Source: Ophiodon elongatus (taxonomy: Eukaryota > Chordata > Actinopteri > Perciformes > Hexagrammidae). Taken from it: DNA of 64,000 nucleotides. A program made the position numbers and the translations under genes. The DNA is taken from NCBI GenBank assembly GCA_016806645.1, contig JACSYO010002159.1, positions 2,237,001 through 2,301,000 on the forward strand, read 5' to 3'. Below, piece after piece: positions 11,931-21,443 of this stretch; the stretch's first letter is position 1, and each line of letters opens with the position of its first letter. Below the pieces are notes generated by a model that worked only from the letters and a program-made list of their open reading frames with translations, was not told the DNA's origin and did not search any database.

Positions 11931-12272
11931 GGGTGGGGGAAAGCAAGAGTTTGTGCAGGAGATTTCAGTGAGAGCAACTGCGCCTGAAAGCCTGTGTACG
12001 TGTGCATGTGGAGTAGAGCGTGCGTATCAGAGAGAGCACAAGTGTAGAGAGTCCTTCAATCGATTCCTAATGCCTTTCTGCAACCGGCCATTTTTCATCG
12101 GTGAAGACTCTGATGGTTCTGGAAACAAACGAGTTGGAATATCGCATCATCGTCACTATCGGCATTCTGCCCGGTCCATGAACTTTTCAATGGCCTCTAC
12201 GTTTTAACACCCGACATCATCCTCGGCATTTAACTCTTTGAGAAGACATATGCCCTGTCTGTGTTTTTTTTT
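11931..12272. other. No gene recognised
   Basis: A frame of 97 codons crosses 11914-12207. It starts in the TG repeat and shows no domain, so it is not treated as coding. Confidence 0.55.
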
Positions 12273-12463
12273 TCCTCCGCCAAGGAGGTACTGTAATAGT
12301 TGGGTTTGTTTGTGTATTTGTCAGCAGCATTACGCAAAAACTACTGCCCTGATTTTCATGAAACTTAGTGGAAGAATGTAACATGGGCCAATGAAGTGGC
12401 TATTGAGTTTTAGAAGGGACTGGCCTTGGCAGAGGTCTGCATTCTTAGAGTTCCCTTCTAGTT
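12273..12463 (+). repeat. Dispersed short repeat (ctccgccaaggaggt ... ggtctgc family)
   Basis: It begins tcctccgccaaggaggt and continues with a core reading tttgtcagcagcattacg, then aaaaactactgccctgatt and tcatgaaacttagtggaaga. It ends gcagaggtctgcattctt followed by ttctagtt. I recognise this arrangement as a short interspersed repeat present in many fish and other animal genomes. Its class (SINE or DNA element) is not certain. No coding capacity. Confidence 0.65.
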
Positions 12464-13124
12464 TAAAATGATTTTGTACCAAATGCTATGAAGCAGAGAT
12501 GATACCTTAACATCCTCTGAAAACTCTACAGAAACCTGTACAAAAGATGTATTTAATATGGGATACAATTCATATACAGCAAACACAGTGGAATTTAAAT
12601 CATTAAAGTCAAATGTCTTGTTTACAGTCACATTTCCTGCTTTGGTTGAGAAATGCCATTCAGAAAACTCAAAAAGCTGCAACAACTTTGGTAATTGGTA
12701 ATTAGTCCCCTTATTACAAACATTTCAAACAATCATTTCAAAATCACTCAGCAGGAAGATCAGGTAATCCAAACAGTAGGTGCAATGAAATGATTTTAAA
12801 TTGAACAGGATATTAAAAACAAAGGGAACAAATTTATGTTTATAAACTGAAGTTTTCTTACATTTGCATCAGCAACTGAGTGTTGTGCTTACCATTAAGG
12901 GAGTCAGCATTATTGTCAGCTTTTTCTCCTAAGGCATCCAACGTTTCTCAGCTAATTGCCACACATTCATAGTAATGTGGCACAATAGTGATGAGGTACG
13001 TATTCATTCTTTTCTCTGTAATTCGTCGATATTTGTTGTAGTTTACAAATAGCAAAGACATCATTGTTTTGCAAGCTTGTCAAATGGCAAAAGGAGAAAT
13101 TATCAATCACGCTGGCAGCATGTC
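12464..13124. other. No gene recognised
   Basis: AT-rich unique DNA; a minus-strand frame (12458-12685) has no recognised motif. Confidence 0.6.
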
Positions 13125-13500
13125 AGCTGGTCAGTCCACCACTTTGGTCCAGATGGAAATATGTCAACACTCGGATTTCCATGACATTTTGTCAAGACAT
13201 TCAATGGTTCCCAGACAAAGTCTCCTACTTACTTTGGTGATCCTCTGACTTTTCGTCTGGCGCCACCATTAGCGGGACATTTTGTAGTTTTAAGAGAAAT
13301 GGTTGAACAACTGTTGATTTGATTGCCATGACATTTGGGGCATTCCTCTTTGGATGGATTTGAATCACTTTGGTGATCTTCTGACTTTTCATCTAGTGCC
13401 ATCATCAGGTCAAAATGTGACCAGCACTTTTTTTATAGAATGCATGAACACATACCTGCAAAGCTAATCACTTTACAATCAATAATAAATTCCCATCAAC
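13125..13500 (+). repeat. Dispersed fish repeat, copy A
   Basis: It contains the repeated words ccactttggtccaga, attgccatgacattt, ctttggtgatcttctgactt and catctagtgccatcatcagg. It ends near cctgcaaagctaat...ttcccatcaac. The same words in the same order occur at 62978-63665 (copy B). I recognise the family as an abundant teleost interspersed repeat. Internally it looks like diverged tandem monomers, because the gacttttc..ct.g.gccacc motif appears twice. Confidence 0.75.
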
Positions 13501-14648
13501 TTTTTTCTTCTAATTAGCTATAGACTCCTGTCTTGTTCTGTATACCAAAATATTTCTACTGTACGTCAACACACTTTTGCCCTGATGGGTCCTTTCAGCG
13601 AGTAGTTGCCTGTTCTCTTCAGACAATGTTAAAAAAAAAAGCTGAACTCAGCTGTAAATCACCATCTCTTCTAGGTTTGTCTTAATCTGCCAAGAGTGTC
13701 ATTATCGTTTAAGTAAATCACTCGTGTAGTTTCTGGTCTTTCCTCTCTAGGCCTGTAATTGATAAACTGAAAGTTTCCCTAGACATCAAGAAATAGTATT
13801 GCTTTATATAAAACTATCAATCAGAGATTCTCGTTTGAATTTGTAATACAGCAAGCTCCAGAACAAAAAGATTTAAAAAAAATTAGGATCTTAGACCGAC
13901 TCCCTGATGTATTCCTGTCCCTTCAATCACATTGATTGCCTGGTTTAGCATGCCTGCAAGGCTGACTGGCTTGGTTATGGGGATAATCTGATTGGTTCCA
14001 TTGTGCCAGACAAGATAAATTAATCAGAGAAAACTGATACGACAGTCTATGTTTTAAAGTGTTAGCATTATTGGAAAAGAAGCTACAGCAAAGGCTATGT
14101 AGAGGAATTGCAGTTGACATAATGTAGCACTAGCACTGCGTTTCTCAAAAGGCATTGGTCGATTTTTACAACTTTGGACACATCCCAAAAAACTTTTAAG
14201 TAAGGACTCTGATTGGGATTGGAACCGATGTCCTTGGCAAAAGAACTAAACTTGAAGGAGATAGTATCCTTGATGCATTATTCTGGAATAACATGAAATA
14301 TCAGTCAAGCCTGGGTTTCAATGAGGCTATGCGTCCTTGGTTTTATATTTACAGGGGAAACAGCCAATAGCACGGAAGATCATATTAATCATGTCATAGT
14401 TTCCCTTTCGTGTGTGTTTTGTTTGTGTTTGTGTATGGGTTAGTCTAAATGTTGTTCTGCCCCGGGTAGCGGCCTTCACTACGTTGTGTTATTTCAGGAG
14501 CCCCTCTCTACACACATACACACTCACAGGATTTAGCAGGACATTTGGAGGAGAGTAAACAGAGAATATTTCATCAGCTGTGTGAGCTGGCAATATTTGG
14601 GCCCGCGGTAACAGCATTACAGTCTATTTGTTTGAGGTAGTGAGTCTC

Positions 14649-14650
<2 letters not shown>
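13501..14650. other. No gene recognised
   Basis: Unique DNA with short A-runs at 13629 and 13873. The 14480-14640 part, just before the TG array, is balanced in composition and non-repetitive, but no coding frame is supported. Confidence 0.55.

Positions 14651-14711
<61 letters not shown>
14651..14711. repeat. (TG)30 microsatellite
   Basis: 61 bp of perfect TG. Confidence 0.98.
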
Positions 14712-14715
<4 letters not shown>

Positions 14716-14757
14716 CTAAATACACAGTGGGTGCAAGAAAAATAGCCATGTAGGAAC

Positions 14758-15735
14758 TAGGGGTGGGTTAAAAATTGATTCTTAGATGCATCGCGATTTT
14801 CTCATGAACGAATATGACACTGGGCTGTCCGTTCTTTCCCGCCGCCCCTGAACAAAACAGACGTAATACACTTGCGTCTTGTTTACGTTCTAAGCTAAGC
14901 TAAATACTAGAGGTATTTTGTTTGTTTTGGTGAAGGCGACTGAGGTTGAGTGGCCATATATGGATTAAATCCGACCGGCACCCTCTAGCTTAAAAGCTAA
15001 AGTATGAAAGTATTTTGCTTCTTCTTCTTCCACCTCTACCAACTCTGAGAGGGCGAAGCGACTCACGAAGTATACTGCAACTTTTTTTGACAAGGATTTG
15101 CGGCCCTTCTTAGTCATTGAGAACAAGGCATTCGCTCTGTGTTGCGTACTTTGGAACCGAGATACAACATTCATCCCAACGTTTTCACTGACACAACGGT
15201 GCTCTTACATAAAAATCAAACCAAAGTTAAAGTCATGGAATCACTGAGGAAAGCGAGCATGATGGTAGTCACACACTATGCTTGACATTCGTTGCCACCG
15301 AATCTTGTCATCGTACCCGCACACTTGATCACTGTGTAGTTTTACCACATATTCCAAAAAGTGTTATTTTTGTACAAGAGCTGAAGGCTCACTGCCTATA
15401 ACAAGGGGATTTGTTTGAAGAGAAGTCTATATTATTTATTTGTGAAAAAGGGCAGCTTAATTATGCGTTTTTACTACGAGGATGCTGGTACATGCCCAAT
15501 TTTATTTATTTTCTTGTTGGTTCTCTTTGCAGTGCTTGGATCAGTTGACACATCTCTTCTATTAGTTACTAATATTGAATTAATTAAAGATAATGCAAGT
15601 AAATTCATCTGTGTTTTTAATCATGATTCATTCCAAATATGCTGTGTTTTTAAAATAGCATATAGTCACAGTGAGAAGAAAAAAAATCATGAATCAAAGA
15701 CTTTTGATGCATCAAGAAGAATCGATAATCATAGC
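14758..15735 (+). mobile_element. hAT element relic with terminal inverted similarity
   Basis: It starts taggggtgggttaaaaattg. The subterminal block gattcttagatgcatcgcg at about 14779-14797 is mirrored at the other end by a reversed block (gatgcatcaagaagaatc, about 15706-15723), giving GATTCTT...GATGCATC in opposite orientations. Between them lies a transposase relic (separate entry). The outermost right end is diverged and no target duplication was found. The segment is best read as an internally deleted copy of an autonomous hAT. Confidence 0.62.
15086..15317 (+). pseudogene. ZBED/hAT-type transposase fragment
   Basis: The plus strand encodes FDKDLRPFLVIENKAFALCC, matching the hAT transposase segment KDLRPFSVVEN.GFR. 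In shifted frames follow an LWNRDT-like piece (usual form: LEPRY.IPSR..F), KVMESLRKAS and FVATESCHR (usual form: S.ATESY). Four frames are needed for about 230 bp and stops are present, so it cannot produce transposase. It covers only the part between the BED zinc finger and the catalytic core; the C-terminal hATC dimerisation domain was not seen. It lies inside the terminal-repeat relic 14758-15735 and probably derives from that element's parent. Confidence 0.68.
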
Positions 15736-15909
15736 ATGTATATGCTTTAAGACTGAGTGTGGTGGTACCCTTTTTACGTAAATAAGTCTTATTGAAGTAA
15801 TTTTCCACTATTGTTATGTAACACCTGAAAAAACGGCCAATTTCCAATAGAAATCACAGGGATTTTTGGATGTTGACAATTAAAAGACCTTTCGTTGGGT
15901 AGAAAACTG

Positions 15910-16040
15910 AAGAAGAAGAAGAAGAAGAAGAAGAAGAAGAAGAAGAAGAAGAAGAAGAAGAAAGAAGAAGAAGAAGAAGAAGAAGAAGAAGAAGAAGAAG
16001 AAGAAGAAGAAGAAGAAGAAGAAGAAGAAGAAGAAGAAGA
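15910..16040. repeat. (AAG)43 trinucleotide array
   Basis: Seventeen AAG units, one extra A at 15961, then about 26 more. The plus strand is pure purine for 131 bp. The opposite strand gives long Ser or Leu or Phe runs in open frames, which are artefacts. Confidence 0.98.
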
Positions 16041-16392
16041 TTGAATTGGAAGCCTACACAACCCAAAGACTTAACAGTGATCATGTTATGTATAATATTT
16101 GAAGACTTTCTATTTTTGTTAACTGAGACACTGTTGTATCCATCTATTGCCAAAGCTTAGCTGAGTTTGCATGTGTATATATTATTTTTTCTTATCAGTG
16201 TTTGGCAGTAACGCGTCGCTTAGTGTGTTAGAGAAAATATTGTTCAAAACTTCTTCACTGAGAAGCATTTCCTTTGTATTCATCAACTTCTCCTCTGTCC
16301 GTTCCCTCACCCTGATGTTACACCTCATACTCTTCCTCATTCCTGTTCATAATTAGGTCCCCTGACACTTTCCTCACTGTCCAGCTGTGCGG

Positions 16393-16393
<1 letters not shown>
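16041..16393. other. No gene recognised
   Basis: Short unique spacer between the AAG and TG arrays. Confidence 0.6.

Positions 16394-16468
<75 letters not shown>
16394..16468. repeat. (TG)37 microsatellite
   Basis: 75 bp of perfect TG. Confidence 0.98.
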
Positions 16469-16470
<2 letters not shown>

Positions 16471-17771
16471 CCTTGTGCTTGCGACGTTGATGAGGAACAT
16501 GTATTCCATTTATCAGATCAGAGAGGTATGGGTCCCTGATGAATTGTGAGTTTAAGTGTTTTGCGTCTTCCTTTGTGTTTGAGGGTGTGTGGAGGGTTTT
16601 TGAGCATGACTATGTGTGTTGCACAGCAATTTGGCCTGTGTGCATGCGCGTGTGAGTGTACGTGTATCTGTCTTGTGGGCAAGTGTTTGAGACACAGACA
16701 GTAAGAGACACAGCAAAGAGAGAGTTGAAGGACAGTCCATGTTCTTGGAAAAAAATACCTCTATCATACTCAAAAGGTTCAAAAATGTGTTTCCTTTCCT
16801 CTAGTCTGTCACATGTAGCTTCATCCCCAGCCTGTGGGGGGCAGTGTGACCCCAATAATCCTGATGACACCTGAAAAATCCAAATGAGATACTACACAAA
16901 TATTTTGGGGAGAACTGAATGAAATCCCTGAAACTGAGTTTTGTTCAAACAAAAGTACGTAGATTTGTGTTGTTGCCATTCCGTTTAATGATGTGTACTT
17001 CAGGTTTGACAACGTTCTCCCAACATACATCAGATAAAGGTCTGGCACAAAATGGGAAACTTCGGATGATCTTTATAGCGTTGTCTTTTTTTCCGAGTTG
17101 AAGTTGCAGGACATAAAGCATTGAGCTGGTTAGGGAAGCTCACTGGAGAAACTCCCCTTCCCTCACACCACTTCTTAAATCCCAGACATTTTTTGTTGTT
17201 ATTTATTTTCCAAATTATTGGTTTTCCGCTGAATGCGCTCTTTCAAGCACTCGCTGTTGATCCTCTCCCTCTTAAAAATTGACAAAAGAAACTATCTACT
17301 ATGAGAAGTTGTTGTATGGATGACACAGTATTACCACCCTATTTCGTCTGTTGGCAGCCCCGCTTATAACAGGGAGACTCTTCTATGTTGGGTAATTTAA
17401 GAATCATATGATTCTTAAAACATTAGGAGTTTTTTTTGTGGTGCGCTATAGTAATCGTGGCATATGCACCTGCCGAAATAAATCTTGACTCCTCTACTGT
17501 GCTTTTACAATGTGCAGAGATGGATCTCTGCAGGATTTGAGATGATTTTATGCTAGCCTATTAGCTCTGCCCTGAGGCACCGAGGACAAAACGCAAATGG
17601 CTTAACCAGCTCAAAATTCCTTGATGTACTTAGAAATAAAAGATATCTGAGGTCAGCCGTAGACCGAGCCGCTTCCCTTCAGCAGGCTGGTTTTTGCTCT
17701 TGCTGTGCTCTTAACCTGTGACATCACTCCATAACAGTTGGGGGTTTGGCCCGAGGATGCAAATCACTGCA
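16469..17771. other. No gene recognised
   Basis: Unique-looking DNA with TG-rich 16580-16660 and several short overlapping frames without motifs. Confidence 0.55.
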
Positions 17772-18305
17772 TCAGCTCTCCGTGGTGGATCTGTAGGGTG
17801 ATGGAGAACAGCAGTGGGTGTCCTGCCTTGAGGCAACAGACCCACTTTCACTTTTTTTGAACCGAGTCCAGATTTGACTCACTCTGACTGGATGCTTCAT
17901 GTCGGCTGTCAGGATCCCTCTGGACATGATGTCAACCCCTGTGTTTTGTAGCCTCAGAATGTCAATTGCTTTTTTTTCGGGCACAGAGACTCTTCCTTGC
18001 TCAACACCATATTTTTGTCTGCAGCTCTCAACAGTGGTGCTTTTGTAAGAAGCCACTGCTGACATCAAGGTATCCCATAAGACAAGGTATACAGTAGGTC
18101 CAGCAGCAGAGCGCTTCAGATCCTTATAACCTTCGGGAAGTTCTGCCTCACCAACAAGGGGGACAGGCTGGAGGAAGCAGTGGATGCTTACAGAGCTAAA
18201 TGAAACACAAAAGCTCCTGGTCCCTGTCCAGCAGCATGTGTTCCTCCTCCTCCTCATCATCAGACGACGTGATAAGCGGTGGACCGTGACTATTGGCAGC
18301 CGCAA
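17772..18305 (-). pseudogene. 177-codon open frame ending in a DIRS-like RNase H tail
   Basis: An uninterrupted minus-strand frame. Residues 121-165 (17811-17945) read NTGVDIMSRG, then KHPVRVSQIWTRF, then SVASRQDTHC. This follows the order of the tail of DIRS-type RNase H regions (N.GAD.LSR..., W.LHP.VV..IW.RF, VDLFASRE..HCPL). It lacks the upstream DN/INRQGG core, and key positions differ (LF to SV). Residues 1-110 show no known motif. In another frame of the same strand near 18230-18270 an acidic run, SSDDEEEEEHMLLDRDQELL, is visible. I infer a chimeric retroelement relic, not a host gene; the true start is unknown. Confidence 0.5.
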
Positions 18306-20524
18306 TGATCAGTTTCGAGAGAGTCGGCGGAGTCTCGAGTCGTTTTTTGCCGATTGCTGATCGGATCGATGATTGAAGGTTATGAACATTTTATAAAATA
18401 ATCTCTAGAATCTGAGCCCTACTCTGCATTTAGAGATGTTTCTGGTGGAGCGGCATGTCCGCCCGCTAAGCCTCATTAATCAGCACAAGTGAATTTTAAA
18501 TCCTTAATTACAAACCAGTTTTTCCCTTCTCCATGGATCTGACGCCCGTTATCGCCGTTCTCCATATGCCAGCACACCAAAACTCCTTAACAGTAGTAAA
18601 TGTTATGGATAGGACTGCATGGCATGTCATTATTTTTACATTCCAAATTCTGAGTGATGTTTATAGTCGACTATTTGACAATTGGATCTGTGGAGCCAGA
18701 TTCGACTGCCAATCTCACACTGAAATCGTTGTAGGGACAGGAAAATGTGGTAATGAAAAAGACCATTCAACATTCATAAATAACAACACGGCTATTTCAA
18801 AATCAGAGAATAGGCATGTATTTATAAATTAGAGCACTCACAAAATAAGGTATCACTATCAGAGACAGATATATTTTGAATTTATGAACGATTCGCTAAA
18901 ATCAGCTGGGGAAGGACCTTTTTTTTTGCTTGCTTCTCTCTCTCCTGTTAACCGTTCCGTGACTTCCCCGTTGTCTTCCATCTGTCTTCAGATAGCTACA
19001 ATGTGCAAAATGGAATTAGGACCAAATGTTCTATTTATAACTACGAAAAGCAAGCAGGATAACAAACGACCTCTCTGCGACAGTCCTACGGACAGAGAAG
19101 CAATCAGCCTATATATATAAATATATACACACACAACAAATAATGCTGTCCATTATTCTGAAAAGGATTTGACGATCAGTCGACTATCAAGCAAGATATG
19201 ACCAATCAAATTTGATTATGTTAATTATTAGTTGGTGATACCGCTATTCGTTAGATAAGAAACGTGTTGGGAATTGTAGAAATTATGACATTCATTTATT
19301 TTCAGTACATTTAATATACATTATTTTGGACCAAGAACGTTGCTCATTGTGTGTGTAAGAGAGAGGGGAAGAGTAGGTGGAATCTCAAGTAACCACAATC
19401 AGAAGATAGAAAAACAAAAACAATTGCGCAACCCTAGTCTCAAAATGAAGTGTAGGATTAGCACAGCACATACAGGACCCGCACCCAAAGAGATAAATGG
19501 GCTCACCCCGACCATTTTGAGAATGTAAATAGAAACTTCATTGTTTAGAGGTTGAGTGCTCAAGACTTAACAGCTCTGGTAGAAAGCAAAGTCTGCGTGA
19601 AACCTAAATTGTCTCTTAGAGATATGAGGCTTTCACCGACAAGAAAAAAAAACAAAGGACGGGGACAAAGACGAGGAAAAACAAGAGGAGAAAAAAATCA
19701 CTTCACAGTATTTTGATATGTCCCCATATTATCCTTAGTACCCCATGGGGTAGAACCTTTGTGATTGCTCCATTGCTCTTTTAAATCCCCTCGATTACTG
19801 TGTCTGCATTTCAAATGCCGCTCTAAGTGCGCTACTTCTGCAAGCCCTAAAGCCTTAGTCTAGAACTATTGCTCACTAACTGGGGATTATAGGCTTGTAT
19901 TTGCCATTTTCTCCTTGTTATTGGTCTTCAGTGAATAGCTCCATTTCCCATGTTTGAGTGCTCTCCGACTGTACGGGAACGAGCAGAAATATATCTCTGC
20001 ATGGTGATGCATTGGGCAGCATGCTGAATTATTGATTGGTTCCCATGGATGATGATGATGATGAGACTTTGTAGTATGCTGGCTTAGCTCTAGGGCAGGC
20101 GCTTTGATTAAGCAGAGTACCTCTATTCTCCTGCTGAGAGAAAGATACAGAGAGGGAGCGATCGGCAGAGGAGAAATCTAATGCATTTATCAGTGGACAA
20201 CAACTCTCCAAAACATTTAGACAGAGAGAGAGAGAAAAAAGGAAAACAAAATAAAATATACTAAGGGGAGAGGGAGGGTGCATGTAGGGGATGCAGAAAA
20301 AGTAAGAAAAAGGCTGACTAAAAAATAAAGTCAGTGTTTCCCACATGATTTTGTGAGATGGACCTTGGATCCTCCAGTGGGATCAGGTCACATGCTCCCC
20401 AGAAAGAAAATGGTTTTAAAGTTAAATGCATCAATCAAAATTTTTAGAGCAAAATCAAGTGACTAGATTTTCGCTCTTGTTCTAGCAATGGCGGAATTTA
20501 TACTATATAGCAGAGTATATTTAG
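18306..20524. other. No gene recognised
   Basis: Mixed DNA. The 18310-18420 part ends in gagccctac, which could be a MITE end, but no partner was found. Near 19150-19200, gacgatcagtcgactatcaag resembles subterminal DNA of TCGACTA-type MITEs. A short (ATG)n run sits at 20048-20061, and A/G-rich DNA lies at 20220-20330. Confidence 0.5.
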
Positions 20525-20532
20525 GCTACTAA

Positions 20533-21435
20533 TAGGGCTGGGTGGTATGGCCAAAAATTCATATCACGGTATTTTGTAAGATTCTGGCGGTTTCACGGTA
20601 TGTTACGGTATTATTTTTTCCGAGTAAACACATTCATTCATTGACGCCGAAAAGGACCGCCGGCCAACTGAACAGTTGTTTACCGCTCGCTGTTCACCGC
20701 TCGCTGTTCACCTGCTCGCTGTTCACCTGCTCGCTGTTCACCGCTCGCTGTTCACCGCTCGCTGTTCACCTGCTCGCTGTTCACCTGCTCGCTGTTCACC
20801 GCTCGCTGTTCACCTGCTCGCTGTTCACCGCTCGCTGTTCACCGCTCGTTGTTCACCGCTCGCTGTTCACCTGCTCGCTGTTCACCTGCTCGCTGTTCAC
20901 CGCTCGTTGTTCACCTGCTCGCTGTTCACCTGCTCGCTGTTCACCGCTCGCTGTTCACCTGCTCGCTGTTCACCTGCTCGCTGTTCACCTGCTCGCTGTT
21001 CACCGCTCGTTGTTCACCGCTCGCTGTTCACCGCTCGCGTGGCTCTTCCGTTCTGTCTCTTCCTGTTTTTTTCACCTACATTCCCCTGGGTCCTAAGTCT
21101 GTACCCAGCATGCAGTTCGGTGGTGTAATTTTATAAATGTACAATTATTAGTGTTACAAATTGTTTATGTGTCACAAACTGTTGTGTCGTGGTGTTTTCC
21201 CCTGTTAAAGAGCGTTAGTTGTGGGTTATTAATTGTTGTTATAAAGTTATAACCATGACTCCATCTCAATACCCGTAAGACAAGTAGCTCCGCCCGCTGC
21301 GCCCTCAGCGGTGAGCGGTGAACAATATATTTTGCTGCCTGCCGACAACAGTTGTTATGGCTATGCACCGGTATGACGGTATATGAAAAACTCATACCGT
21401 ATGGAAATTTGAAACCGGTATACCACACAGCCCTA
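20533..21435. mobile_element. Complete hAT-like element carrying a minisatellite
   Basis: It starts tagggctgggtggtat. The reverse complement of its end is tagggctgtgtggtat, so the 16-bp terminal repeats differ at one base. A perfect 8-bp target duplication, gctactaa, flanks it at 20525-20532 and 21436-21443. Both subterminal regions carry several CGGTAT/ATACCG words. The 903-bp body has no transposase frame; 362 bp of it is a tandem array (next entry). The open frames of 95-184 codons across the array encode RCSPLAVH-type runs and are not genes. TIR, duplication length and size identify a non-autonomous hAT. The intact duplication suggests a fairly recent insertion compared with other relics here. 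Confidence 0.9.
20677..21038. repeat. 25-unit, 14/15-bp minisatellite inside the hAT-like element
   Basis: There are thirteen 14-bp units (tgttcaccgctcgc) and twelve 15-bp units (tgttcacctgctcgc), the long form adding one T in the middle. Coordinates close exactly: 13x14 + 12x15 = 362. Variation is minimal: the first unit has tgttta, and three 14-bp units (20836, 20894, 20997) end cgt instead of cgc. The long units mostly occur in pairs or a triplet separated by short ones. An inverted copy of the unit (gtgagcggtgaaca, 13/14 matches) lies outside the array at 21311-21324. Confidence 0.97.
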
Positions 21436-21443
21436 GCTACTAA

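Noticed and set aside
15789..16153. Minus-strand Ser/Leu/Phe homopolymer frames
   Set aside because: Translation of the (AAG)n array.
20542..21136. Three overlapping plus-strand frames of 95-184 codons
   Set aside because: They read through the 14/15-bp minisatellite in all three frames (RCSPLAVH, LLAVH, SLFT runs); repeat artefact.
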